DNA of 64,000 nucleotides from Thereva unica (GCA_949987705.1 CATLJY010000205.1:1-64000); one strand, 5' to 3'; shown: positions 40,902 through 51,469, counted from the first letter of the stretch. Notes: generated from the letters alone by a model not told the origin. A program made the numbers and translations.

Positions 40902-42161
40902 CTAAACATAACAATCTTGCCATGGAGTTTTTCCTTCCTCAGTGAAATATTCCATGAACTGTAATCGGACATCTCCCGCGAGCCGTGAAAAATTCTTTTG
41001 GTTCTCGGACCCGCCTTGTTCCTTATTCTCAGCGGTACAATATTGGTTGAAATGGATTGGTTCCATATAGTTAGCGGATTTAACAATTAAAAAGTTATGT
41101 AGCACACAGCACGCTTTAACGATGTCTTTAACGTTTTCTGGCCGCAAAGAAATTGTTGTTTGTAGAACTCGGAATCTATTACATAAAATGCCAAAACTAT
41201 GTTCAATTGTTTGGCGGGCATGGCTCAACCTAAAATTAAATATTTGTTTGAACGTTCTTTGCTTTTGTATGGGAATGGTTTCATTATATGATATTCGAGA
41301 GGAAATGCATCATCTCCTATTATTACATAAGGAAGCATTCTCTCACTCCCTACGATTTCTTCCGGGGGGAAATATTTTGATGACTGTGAGATTACCTTTC
41401 TCAAATCGCATCTGTTGAAAACACCACCATCACTGATGCGACCATTGCACCCTACTGATATATAGGTGAATTTATACTCCGCATCACACAATGCTAACAA
41501 AACAATACTGTTAAATCCTTTGTAATTGTAATATAAAGCCCCATCTTTCTTAGAGGCACGGAAGGCGACGTGTCGATGGCCCCAATGCAGTGTGGGAATT
41601 GCCACCTTTGGGCAAAATGTTCTGCAATATTCCGCCATTCATTAGGAGATGAGGGAAACTGTAATAAAGTTTCATAAATTTTATAAGTAAAAATAAATAG
41701 CAAAAGTTGACTATTAAATATTTATCTTTAAGCTTTTCGTAGATGAGACGGCAAATTTCGGGGATACAATTAGACAGAAACGACTGAGAAAGCCTGGTTT
41801 GGAAATCTAAGCTCCTACAGATCTCCCCAGTCGCTAAAAATCTAAGCGTAGCAGTTAATTTCTCTTCCGGTGTTATTGCATTTCTTAGCCCTGTATCTTT
41901 TCTGGTAGCTTCAGTTCCAATTAATAACAAAATTTCCTCAAAGCATTCCTCGTTCATGTAACTTCTGTAAGAGTTTTTATCTTCTAGGCGTAGCTCTTGC
42001 TTCAAAAAATAGAAGGATCCCTTCGTTTCGCGCCTCAATCGCCAAGACTTCACCCACTCACGATTATTTTTTCTTTTTTTCTTTTCCATTTCTAAATATA
42101 ATATGCCAGCACAAGCTGAATAAATTAAAGATGCAGCAACCCGTAAATTGTCTTCTAACAT
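40902..42161 (-). pseudogene. PIF/Harbinger transposase (DDE_Tnp_4 type), broken
   Basis: Minus-strand frames read in order: an N-terminal helical part (42161 to about 41720), then, after a short AT-rich stretch ending in TTATTACAG that looks like an intron, FPSSPNEWRNIAEHF...HCIGAID (first catalytic D), a frameshift near 41570, ALYYNYKGFNSIVLL, YVIIGDDAF (second catalytic D), a frameshift near 41240, and SHARQTIEHSFGIL (catalytic E) to the stop at 40904-40902. The putative intron has no clear GT donor. With two frameshifts it is inactive. Its probable partner gene lies at 36028-36888. Confidence 0.85.
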
Positions 42162-42289
42162 TTTATTTCAAATTTGACAACCAACTAGTTTAAATCACTG
42201 TCAAAAATAATTTCTCCGTTTCCAAACGTTTCTGACAAAATTACCCCAGCTTCTCAATTTTGTAATGTAATCACGAAAGGAGCAAAAGG

Positions 42290-42808
42290 GAACGTGGGCA
42301 CGTACGTAGGAACAAACAGTATAATCACCGTCTATAGCAACTTTCAACGGAACTGTCGTCGTTTTGCTGTCGTCCTTCGATTTCTGAAAATGTTAAGGCG
42401 GCAAAGAGTAAGAAACCAAAGACCACTGGTAAGTGAACTGCTGGCGAAATCGAAGAAGCCTTCATGCGGATTTTATGGGTTGTCCAACAAGCGGAATTCA
42501 CAGACGATATTAGGACTTTGGAAAAGGGGAAAGAACTCCATCGCAAGAGTCGTCTCAGGAAACTTACTCCGTTTCTCGAGAAGCAAGAAAAGATCGAACT
42601 ATTACGAGTCGGGGGCCGCCTAAGAAACGCAGAATTACCCTACTACTGAAAATTGCCAATTTTGCTTCCTTGCAACAACGCTTTCGTTCATTCCTACGTG
42701 CGGGATCTCCATCTGAAGAATTTTCATGCGGGACCTGCAGCATTAGTATCACTCAGAAAATTTTGGACAGTGAACGCTCGAGACTATGCTAGAAAGATTT
42801 TTCGTAAG
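42290..42808 (+). pseudogene. BEL integrase, N-terminal part (fourth BEL remnant)
   Basis: Frames with MRILWVVQQAEF, HRKSRLRKLTPFLEKQ, LLRVGGRLRNAELPYY and, after a stop, PILLPCNNAFVHSYVRDLHL and FHAGPAALVSL match the region between RNase H and integrase and the zinc-binding domain of BEL. The frame changes at least twice. It breaks at GTAAG (42804-42808), the target duplication of the solo LTR that follows, and resumes at 45318. Confidence 0.82.
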
Positions 42809-42833
42809 TGTTCCGCCCTGTCCACAAAAATCA

Positions 42834-44628
42834 TCAGTTTGTCCACTCCTGAAAAAAGTAAACAAAATTATCCCAAAGAAAATAATTTCAAATAAAACCA
42901 CTCACCTGACAACCCCAGACCATTCCAGTCGCTAAACCGCTTTGACATCCTTCCCGCAGATTCTCCAAATCTCTAAAATATATAAAAAAAAATATGAGTG
43001 TGCTTAAGACCACACTTTAGAAGTAAAACTTTTGTGCCCAACGGCTGGTAATATGCAATAGATATAGTGGAAAGTCTGTCAGATCTATAGTACGCTTGAG
43101 AAAATTCAGGCCAACGACAGATGCAAGAAAAATAGTGACGAATCTACTGACGGACTTGATACAATACTATTTGAAAATATCTATGAATTCCTATTTACAT
43201 TAAAACCTAAAAGTAACCGATTAAAAATGATTTTTATTGGCTAATTTTCTTAAAAGCATACACGCGGTGCACCTAGTTCGTATAGCATATAAGTGCGCAT
43301 CCCACACGGTTATGCACGCTTCCGCCACAGGCATGGATACTACCGCCACAGGCACGAAAATCTAAATATTCGCCTCATGGAAGTAAGCTGGTGACATATG
43401 CAAGTGTACATGCATTGCATTCAGAGGTTCATAAAATTGCATGGTTTTTTCCGTCCCGGCTTTCACACATAGCCCGAAAATCTAAGTAACGAGTGCATGC
43501 AAGGTGCATGTGTTTGTTGTGCTATTTCGAATGCGGCATTACAGAAAAAGTTAAAAGTAGTCCGACCTTTGCGTGGCATGCATTCCATTCATGGAACATT
43601 TTTTTTTACAAACCTTTATATTTTCAGTCGATGTAGGGATAGTTTCAGCCCTTTACTATTATCCCTTATCATAAAATTTGCTTTTCAACCACTTTTGAAT
43701 ATAAATGTTGCAAAAAATGTATTTTATTAGATTGTTTTTGATTATAATTAAAATTATCGCAAAAACACTTAAAAAGGGGAATTTTTAAGCATATTTAAAG
43801 GTGAATCCATATTTTAAGACTGGGGGACCCTGATTTTCGTAATCAGCGACCCAAAAAACATATCAGGAACGGTTTTCACAACAGTGTAATGTTTTGACAT
43901 AAACGATTCGTCGATTTGTGCAAATTAAAAAAATTGTAATATAAAAAGGGGAAAGGTCCAGCACAAAGGGGAAGTGGGTGCCAATTTTAAACAACAGCAC
44001 CTCACACATTTTATTCACCACTCCCTTTTGGTATTCTAAGCACCCAAACCACCGCCGAAAATTCTTCTCGTATATGCCGCTTCCAACATTTCAGTCAACT
44101 CCAAAGTGGCCGCGGCATAAGCCCGGCCAGTGACCAAACCACAAGAAAAATCTGAAATAATTCACCTCTACAGAATGGTGAATTTGTATTCCTATAATGA
44201 GATAAAGCAAAGTCCGGGCGACAACGTAGCTAACATGCCAGAAAATTTATGCAGTAAGGCAGAGTGTATTTTAGCTGTTGCATACACAGCCCCGAGTTTC
44301 TTCGTCTCTCGTACCCTTTCCCATCGTTATACGAAAGTTCTGACGATTTTTCATGTGTGAGAGCGTTACATGAATGAAATTGATTCACTCTCATGTAAAT
44401 TTTTTTAAGCAAACGTCCCTAAAGAAGTTTTACTTCAAAAACAAATTAAAAACAACCAGAATAAAAAGAAAACAAATCACAAATCTTACCATCCACAGCC
44501 TCCAGAATGACAGATCGTAGCAGCTCACCAACACATAAACCAAATACATGATGGAGGGATCGGTTCCGAAGTTCCCCACCAACATCTATTGTCTGCACCA
44601 AAATAAATATCGCAGCAAGGTGATGCAA
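42834..44628 (-). CDS. Antisense three-exon small gene inside the solo LTR (predicted)
   Basis: On the minus strand, 44628-44490 (ATG, 46 codons plus one base; donor GGTAAGATT), 42970-42906 (donor CAG/GTGAGTGG) and 42848-42834 (acceptor TTTTTTCAG, TGA) join into a 72-codon open frame. The first residues are hydrophobic (LAAIFILVQTI), like a signal peptide. The exon order and the donor block match the antisense chain of the inner BEL LTR, although the exon sequences differ. The acceptor of exon 2 requires the second AG of TTTTAGAG. Intron 1 is about 1.5 kb and intron 2 is 57 bp. No poly-A signal lies before the LTR edge. Prediction only. Confidence 0.38.
43598..43870 (-). repeat. Dispersed repeat, copy A (second copy at 63195-63470)
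   Basis: Read on the minus strand it matches the plus strand of 63195-63470: GGGTCGCTGAT.ACGAAAATC, GGGTCC, AAAATATGG, then TTTATGATAAGGG and GGGCTGAAAC. No coding capacity. It lies inside intron 1 of the predicted antisense gene of the solo LTR. Confidence 0.75.
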
Positions 44629-44648
44629 AAATTCAGATCACTTTAGAT

Positions 44649-44952
44649 CTCCGAAGCGAGTCGAGCACGGAGAAATTCAGCATAACGCTAGTGATCCCAA
44701 TCCAATTACATCCAACGAGCCGAGTTGATGTAATTATTGATCACATTAAACGTGTCGAGTTGATGTGAAATCCTGCCCAGATCACTTTAGATCTCCGAAG
44801 CGAGTCGAGCACGGAGAATTCCAGCATAACGCTAGTGATCCCAATCCAATTACATCCAACGAGCCGAGTTGATGTAATTATTACTCACATTAAACGTGTC
44901 GAGTTAATGTGAATCCTGCCCAAATTACATGTTACGAGACGAGTTCATGTAA
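44649..44952 (+). other. Seven-hairpin array with conserved 7-base loop in the solo LTR
   Basis: Hairpins at 44649-44672, 44705-44734, 44741-44768, 44793-44816, 44849-44878, 44885-44912 and 44925-44952 have loops GAGTCGA, GAGCCGA, GTGTCGA, GAGTCGA, GAGCCGA, GTGTCGA and GAGACGA. Four unrelated stem types (CTCCG/CGGAG, ATTACATC/GATGTAAT, TCACAT/ATGTGA, TTACATG/CATGTAA) carry the same loop, mostly closed by an inner AAC/GTT or GC/GC helix. A 144-bp tandem duplication gives the first three twice. In the second copy of the third type, a T-G pair has become T-A, so the pairing is kept. Confidence 0.8.
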
Positions 44953-45317
44953 CTTCCCAATCCCGAAACTTTAAAATAATCATTTTTCTCACCGAAAAAT
45001 AACACTTAGCCAAGATTCATACCGAAAACAACATCAACGTGGGATCAAGATTCACAGCGCCAAGAGGATCGTGTGCGAGTCAAAATCGAACTATAAAATT
45101 ACAAAGTATTCAAATTATTATTTAATTGCAATTGAAGTAAAATTTGGATTTTTTAACTGAATGAAAATTGAAATAAGAATTATAATTTGGATTTGTTAGA
45201 TTTAAGGTTGAATTGAAAATAAAGAAATAATTTTAAGTAGCAATTAAAATTTGTTTTCTAAAAGCCGACGGTGTCACCATCCACTGAGTTTTCCGAATAG
45301 GCATAAGAGCCCATTCA

Positions 45318-45977
45318 GTAAGTGCATCCATTGATTTAGATACAAACCAAAATTGGATCAGCAAATCATGGGTGACTTACCTTCCGGCAGAGTAAACATG
45401 TCCCTGCTGTTCACTCATACTGGTGTCGACTTTTGCGGGGCACTTAAAACTACATACCTATAAAATCCGCGGAAAGATTCAGATTAAGTCATATGTCGCA
45501 ATTTTTGTATGTTTTGCCACGCGAGCTGTGCATATTGAGATCGTCTCCGACTTGTCTGCAGACGTCTTTGTACCGGCACTTAAAAGATTCGTCGGGCGAA
45601 GAAATTTATGTCGCCACCTCTACTGCGACAATGCCACTAATTTTGCAGGCACACGAAGGCAACTAGAGTAATTTCGAGCCATATTCTTTAAACAATATAC
45701 TCAGCAAGAAGTGCACGCTTTGTGCTCAAACAACCAAATCGAGTTTCACAATATATGTACCACCGAGATCACCCCACTTTGGCGGCTTGTTGGAAGCTAA
45801 AGTCGGCGAAAACACATCTTTATCGAACTTTGAAGGATGCTCTGCTGACTTTCGAAGAACTATGTACAGTCATGGTAAGATCGAAAGGATTCTTAATACC
45901 CGGCCGATCACAGCTTTGTCCACAGATCCAAACGACAAACAAGCGTTAACCCCAGCGCTTTTTTAAACCAGGCCCCG
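45318..45977 (+). pseudogene. BEL integrase core (fourth BEL remnant)
   Basis: After the GTAAG duplication the frame resumes with KPKLDQQIMGDLP, HTGVDFCG (first catalytic D), then after a frameshift YVAIFVCFATRAVHIEIVSD and LYCDNATNF (second D, near 45625). The ITPLWRL region that should contain the catalytic E is frameshifted (near 45770), and LTPALF precedes the MITE at 45981. Several frameshifts make it non-functional. Confidence 0.82.
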
Positions 45978-45980
45978 TTA

Positions 45981-46379
45981 TGCCCTTATGACACTCGCTT
46001 TTTTTTAGGCTGATAAATCTGTTGATTAGAGTGAGAGGAAATGTTAGCATAGGAAATTTAAAATGGAGTGAGTGACCAACAAATTTGACAAAATTTGAAT
46101 GGAAAAACGGAATTGCCATATGCATTCTAGCAGTTCAGCTGGAAAATATTGAAAAAAAGTTCAATATTTTTTGACGTTTCTTGATTTTTCGACCGTTATT
46201 ATATTTTCGTGTAGTGCTTCAATTTTACTTTTCCAACAATTGAAATATAACTGTCAAAATATATTTCAAAAAATAATAAATCAATGCGTCTTTTTCTCGC
46301 AGAATATTTCTATATTTTTCGCAAAATTAGTTTTTCTAACAGATTTATTAGCCGAAAAAAAGCGAGTGTCATAAGGGCA
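45981..46379. mobile_element. 399-bp MITE with TTA target duplication
   Basis: TIRs TGCCCTTATGACACTCGC... (45981) and ...GCGAGTGTCATAAGGGCA (to 46379) extend inward over about 45 bases (including AACAGATTTATTAGCC). TTA flanks both sides (45978-45980 and 46380-46382), which fits PIF/Harbinger-like MITEs. It interrupts the integrase C-terminal region of the fourth BEL remnant. Confidence 0.88.
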
Positions 46380-46382
46380 TTA

Positions 46383-46727
46383 GGGATTTTAATTAAACCA
46401 AACCTTTTAAATCAAAACTTAAGTTATCTTCGTAGGTGGCAACGAGTTTCAGCATTACAGCAACATTTTTGGAAACGCTGGTCAGCAGAATATGTACCAC
46501 AACTACAAGAGAAATCCAAGTGGTATTCTCATTCCCCCAACATAGACGTCGGAACATTAGTGGTACTCCAACAAGATGACCTTCCTCCGTACAAATGGAA
46601 ATTAGGGAGAGTCACCGAAATTTTCCGTGGCACCGACGGCAACGTACAAGTGATGCAGGTGCGCACTTCTACAGGGTCCTTTAAGCGAGCCATTCACAAG
46701 ATGGCCCCACTACCTCTGGATACTTAA
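46383..46727 (+). pseudogene. BEL integrase C-terminal domain (fourth BEL remnant)
   Basis: It reads LNQNLSYLRRWQRVSALQQ, FWKRWSAEYVPQLQEKSKW, DVGTLVVLQQDDLPPYKW and GNVQVMQVRTSTGSF, the DUF5641 end of BEL integrase, with stop TAA at 46725-46727. It is open throughout but cut off from the core by the MITE. Confidence 0.88.
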
Positions 46728-46776
46728 TTTATGATTAGATTGCAAGATATTTTCAATTCTTGCAAAGGAGGCGGAA

Positions 46777-47160
46777 TGTTGGAGGAGAACTAGTTTAAGA
46801 CTTCATACATTGAATATTTGTTAAACTTTACTTGATTAATGTTTGAATTCTCATCACTTTTCTACACTTGTAAAAATCGTTAATATTTTAAATTCGCACA
46901 ATATCAATTTGCTCAATTTATATTAAATAATTGCTCAATTTCATATTCATAGTTGCCAACTGTAATACTGCTAGGAGGTTTAGTGCAATATAAACCCTCC
47001 CAGCCAGTAATTCCGTTTTTGTAAATCATTGTCGATCTTGACGTCGGAGAATAAGAAGTGGGTACTTCGCCTGTTTTTACTTGAGCCTCTAGATTCAACA
47101 CATAATAAAATAAAGCCGTAGTGATAATCTTTCAAATAATATAGTATCACAACCAGTTTC
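46777..47160 (+). repeat. Probable 3' LTR of the fourth BEL remnant
   Basis: The purine tract GGAGGCGGAA (46767-46776) is followed by TGTTGGAGGAG. Within it lie a TATA-like AATATAAACCC (near 46987) and AATAAAATAAAG (near 47104). The right end is not certain because no partner LTR is visible; I place it near the CA at about 47150-47160. It differs from the LTR inside this remnant, so that solo LTR belongs to another BEL. Confidence 0.6.
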
Positions 47161-47984
47161 TTTAAGAAAACTGTATCCTTAATTGAAAACCCCCAGTTAA
47201 GGCGATTGTTTTATCGATATACAAAGAAATACAAGTCATAATTTTTTTATTTGTACAAATTTTCACATACACACATGTTATTACGCTTATTGAAAGGAAG
47301 TGATCTATTTCAACAGCTTTCCAAAGAGAAATCTGTAAAGTTTAAAGTGTGATTCAGATTTTACGTACAATAGTATCATCCCACGAATTTTAATGTGTTA
47401 CCAACGCGACCTGCTCTGCTGATAATGAAAATCCAACGCAGTGATGCGCAAGTAATCGGCAGTAAGCAAGTGATTTATTTGCATTTTCACAAATATTCCC
47501 GTTTACACATGCATTAGTTAAGACACAAACAGTGGCAGGAAAAACCTTTAAAATACGCGGCTCACCACATGTGCTAACACAATGTACAGGCGGCGCGGCG
47601 CGGAGAAATTAAATGTATGGGAAACTCTGCCGCTAGCGGTCGCCGACACCCGCGTCGCCTCAATCTCTTTGTGCATTTAAAGCAGAGATATGTTGTGTTT
47701 TCGTTCTGATTGTATTGACGACAGCATCAGTGCAATTTAGTTCAGTTGGGATTTAATTCAAGGATTGTTAATTATGTTATACAAAGCAATATTTTCAACT
47801 TTTCGTTGCTTCTTCTACCGGCATAATTAAGCAATTTCTTAGTTGTTATGGGTCAAATTCCATTGCGATTTTACGTGCAAATTTCCTGAAATACAGAGAT
47901 GACAACCAAACTTCTCCAATAAGGTAGACATGTCAAAAGGGGCGAGCTGGTTGATTAAGTTAGTTTGGGTTAAATTTATTTTAT
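47161..47984. other. Interval without recognisable gene
   Basis: No domain-bearing frame. 47594-47660 is a local GC-rich island (GGCGGCGCGGCGCGGAG, then GGTCGCCGACACCCGCGTCG) in AT-rich sequence, which could be a promoter or an LTR fragment. Confidence 0.4.
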
Positions 47985-50227
47985 TAAGTGAACGCTCTAT
48001 ATAAGCAACCTCTGTATAAGCAACATTCTTTATAAGCAACATCTATACAAGCAACTTTTTTTAGTTCAAATGTTCTGTATAAGCAACTTATTTTTTAAAG
48101 CTAAATATTTGAGTTAAGTTTGGCAATAAGTGTTGCCAAAATGCTTCCCTGATTTAAATTAATTACGCTCCTTTCTCTTCTCTATTATAAGGCCTTGAAA
48201 GCTCTCTTTGAGAGCCATACAATAGATTGGAAGTGAGAAATTCTCTTGAAACTCTTGAGCCCAGTTGCTTCCCTCGAATTCGTATAAATGTACGCTATTT
48301 TCGGTTCCTAATCTTCTCTATTCCAAGGGTTAGGCCAATTTAGAAGTAAAATCAGTTGTTCACAACAACATACCGTCAAATTTTAAAAAAGTCTGTTATT
48401 GGAATGTGTTTGTGTTTTGTGCTGGCAGTATTGAAGTGAATTTCTGTTAAATATAATAGTTACTTAAATTCAGTTAGTTTCTGTTAATTAATAAATTAAT
48501 ATTTTTGTGCTTTAAATTCAACCATAAAATATGAATCAAAACAAAAAAAGACGTTCAATTTCGTTAAAAGATAAACTATCCATTTTAAAGGACCTCGAAA
48601 ATGGTAAGAAAACAAAGGACATTTGTAACGAATATAAAGTTGCTAAATCTACTGTAAGTAGAGTAAAAGAAAATAAAGTAAATTTAGAAGAATATGCATC
48701 CAAAACGTATGTGAATCAGAGTAAGATTAAGCGAATGAAGACAATAAAATATAGTGCAATCGACGATATAGTGTTTTCTTGGTTCTTGAAGCGGCGACAA
48801 TTAAACGATTTAGTTCCAAATGAAATGATAAAATTAAAAGCACTCGAAGTAAATAGATTTAATAAGAGTATGTCTTGCAATGTGGAGCTAGCTAATTCAT
48901 TTAAAAATAAATTTAAAAATTATATTGCTGAAAATGGCTTTTTACCTGAACAAATATATAATTGCGACGAAACTGGTCTCGTCTATAAAAGCTTGCCCCA
49001 AAAAACTAACGTTACAAATTTTGAAAAATCCGCTGCTGGTAGAAAATCAATGAAGGAACGAGTAACAATTATGCCATGCATAAACGCTACAGGTACGCAT
49101 AAATTAGATTTGATGATGATAGGAAAATCGAAATCTCCTCGTTGCTTTAAAAATATGGATTTGCCAGTATATTACAAATCATCCAAAAATGCTTGGCAAA
49201 CTTATGCACTTTTTAGCGAGTGGTATAATGATATATTCATACCTTCAGTAACTCGACACTTGGAATCTAAAAACCTTCCCGTGAAAGCCCTTCTCTTAGT
49301 AGAAAACGCAAGTTGCCATGGGTGTGAGAATAATTTTACTGGTAACCCAAATTTCAAAGTTATGTTTTTTCCCCCTAATAACACACCATTATTGCAACCA
49401 CTAGATCAAAATGTGATAAAATCACTAAAACAACGCTATCGCAAACATCTACTTGCATGTGTTGCAGCCTTAGGTGCAGAAGATGGAATAGTTTCAGCAC
49501 TGAAGAATATAAATTTGAAAGATGTTGTTTATTTAGTTGTGCAGGCATGGAATGAAATTCCCGTGTCAGTTATACAAAATTCATTTAAACATCTTTTTTC
49601 GTCAAGTGATGAAATTCAATACAACATTCCTTCTGATCACTTTTCAGAAGAAGATGATATTCCCTTGGCAAGATTCTATAATTCGATATTTAAGGATTGT
49701 TATTTAGCAGATACTGAAATTATGGAGTGGGCAAGTGGAGCAAGCGAGGCAAATCATCCATTTAACCTTGAAGAAAATCCTGACGTAGAAAGTGAAACTA
49801 CTCCTGTTGAAGAAAATGAAAAAACGTCGGATGACTCCAATAAAAACATCAACGATGTTATAAATTCTTTTAATTTGGTGATAGAATGGGCAAAAGAAAA
49901 TGACTTTCCCTGCAATGAGATTATTTTATTGCAAAGAATAAGAGAAAAAGCTATCATGAGCAAATATATGTAATTGTTTTTGTTTGTTTTGGTTGTTTAA
50001 TTTTTTTTTTAAATATAATTAATAACTACCTACTATATGATAATAATAATAAAATGTTTTCTTTTGCAAAATAAAACTGAATTTATTTATTCTACACAGC
50101 TTAGTTAGTAAAAGAAATAAGTAAAAATATTTATACTCCTTTTTTCCCTATAAGCAACTTTTCCCAATAAGAAACTTTTTTATTGAAATTGGTTTAAATG
50201 AGTTGCTTATATAGAGCGCTCACTGTA
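47985..50227 (+). mobile_element. Pogo/Tigger DNA transposon
   Basis: The ends AGTGAACGCTCTATATAAGC (left) and, inverted, CAGTGAGCGCTCTATATAAG (right, ending 50225) are TIRs next to TA on each side (about 47985-47986 and 50226-50227). Inside both ends the word TATAAGCAAC is repeated several times, likely transposase-binding sites. The 2.2-kb element contains a single long frame, 48531-49973. Confidence 0.88.
48531..49973 (+). CDS. Tigger/pogo-like transposase, CENP-B type
   Basis: 480 intact codons. An N-terminal helix-turn-helix (SLKDKLSILKDLENGKKTKD, residues about 10-48) resembles the CENP-B/pogo DNA-binding domain; the second HTH region is short, lacking the usual GWL..F..RHG stretch. 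The DDE domain has YNCDETGL (D146), LLVENASCHG where relatives have a D (here E258) and QPLDQNVIKSLK (D292). The C-terminal part is acidic (residues about 380-450). Replacing the second catalytic aspartate with glutamate probably impairs cleavage, so the protein may be a binder only. The start is the first ATG after an AT-rich leader. Confidence 0.9.
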   Translation: MNQNKKRRSISLKDKLSILKDLENGKKTKDICNEYKVAKSTVSRVKENKVNLEEYASKTYVNQSKIKRMKTIKYSAIDDIVFSWFLKRRQLNDLVPNEMIKLKALEVNRFNKSMSCNVELANSFKNKFKNYIAENGFLPEQIYNCDETGLVYKSLPQKTNVTNFEKSAAGRKSMKERVTIMPCINATGTHKLDLMMIGKSKSPRCFKNMDLPVYYKSSKNAWQTYALFSEWYNDIFIPSVTRHLESKNLPVKALLLVENASCHGCENNFTGNPNFKVMFFPPNNTPLLQPLDQNVIKSLKQRYRKHLLACVAALGAEDGIVSALKNINLKDVVYLVVQAWNEIPVSVIQNSFKHLFSSSDEIQYNIPSDHFSEEDDIPLARFYNSIFKDCYLADTEIMEWASGASEANHPFNLEENPDVESETTPVEENEKTSDDSNKNINDVINSFNLVIEWAKENDFPCNEIILLQRIREKAIMSKYM

Positions 50228-50902
50228 TTACTCATTTAAGCGGGGTTATTCCACAGTTCGTATAATCATGAAAAAGCCAAGGTAAAATTTATATTGCGGA
50301 AAATTTAATGAAATTTGAAAGCAATTCTGTTTTCATCGGGGTCATATGCAAACAATAACATCCATGTGGTAAATTAAAGTATAGTGCGGATTTTTTTTAC
50401 AGGTTAGTACAGGTACAAGTTAATCAACTATTACTTTATCTTTTCGAAAAAGCCTTATTCTATTATATAACCCGCATTTATAATGAATAAATGAACTAAA
50501 AATTTAATTAAGCTTGTTCAATATAACCCAGAATATGCTCTTATTTTTGAGAAAATAGCCAATAAGGTGAATACATAAAAGATTTTAACTTTGTTCTGCA
50601 ATCTTCTCCACAGTGATGCACTTTCAAAAACACCCATAACTTCTATGAACTCGTTTTCATCGGATTTAGCATTAAACTCGCTGAACTCCTTTCTCTTGCC
50701 CAATTGTTTAACATGTTTTTGAGGTCCTGGGGCGGGTTCGTGTATGGCGAACGACGATAGTCGAACGAAAAAAAATTGAAGTCGAAAATTTTTGGCGACG
50801 AAAATTTTAACGTTCGCGTAAGTCGAAAGAAAATTGTTCGTATCCTAATGTAAAAACTCGATAATGTTAAGTGCAACTTCTATCCTTTGAAATTTCGCTT
50901 AA
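50228..50902. other. Interval without recognisable gene
   Basis: No coding signal. 50740-50850 is rich in GTCGAA/TTCGAC words on both strands. TTAA at 50899-50902 borders the LTR that follows. Confidence 0.4.
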
Positions 50903-51319
50903 TGTTGTGGGCGATTATCCGCACTAAATTACACGGTTTAAAATAATAAATCTTTATTATGATAAACTCACTTTATTAATATTTTATTTAAACTTTTAAC
51001 TAACTATAAAAGATTTTTATGTTAAAGAAAACTTAATTCAAATCCGAACAATATTCGCGTGTTTCTAGTAAGGGGTTCAAACTGGTAATAATGAAATGGA
51101 TAAAATCTAAGTCTTAGGAACTTTATTATCAAAGTAGCTAAATCTTAAGTCTAAGAATCTTATCTCTAGTTCTGATGAAATTATGAAATTCGATATGGTG
51201 CGATGTTAAGTTTTGATGACGAAAAAAATATATGTGGAGCGGATGTTTATGATACGTAGAATGTATTATATGTGGAGCGGATGTTTATGATACATAGAAT
51301 GTGCTGTGTGCACATAACA
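50903..51319 (-). repeat. 3' LTR of the env-bearing Gypsy element
   Basis: On the minus strand it starts TGTTATGTGCAC directly after the purine tract AAGGGGGGAGG (51330-51320) and probably ends ...CCACAACA at 50903. Near its start a 49-bp unit with GGATGTTTATGATAC is present twice (51231-51305). The matching 5' LTR is not in the window, so the left boundary rests on TG...CA only. Confidence 0.65.
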
Positions 51320-51347
51320 CCTCCCCCCTTAGTCGTAGGATTAGGAA

Positions 51348-51469
51348 CTAATCCGAAGTAGAAAATCCATAGGTAACATCGGTTCTTGAAGAATTTAGAG
51401 ATCGCCTGCTATTTATCCTTTGAATCCTTGGTATTTGCCGCAAGGGTAGCTCGATTTGTTCACTATGTC
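51348..51469 (-). pseudogene. Gypsy env C-terminal tail, beyond the BEL insertion
   Basis: The minus frame continues the cytoplasmic tail (HSEQIELPLRQIPRIQR) and ends in TAG at 51350-51348, about 17 bases before the purine tract. The join with the segment ending at 60658 is seen from the ATGTC duplication and the unchanged reading frame. Confidence 0.8.

Larger units (their letters stand above)
42809..45317 (+). mobile_element. Solo LTR of a BEL related to the inner BEL, 2509 bp
   Basis: It starts TGTTCCGCC and ends CCATTCA, flanked by GTAAG (42804-42808 and 45318-45322). It holds no internal element region, so it is a solo LTR or one grown by later insertions. It shares with the inner BEL LTR the start TGTTCCG, the block ACTCACCTGACAACCCC, an upstream CTTACC donor block and a hairpin array near its right end. 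It interrupts the integrase of the fourth BEL remnant. Part of its extra length is a dispersed repeat at 43598-43870. Confidence 0.82.
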
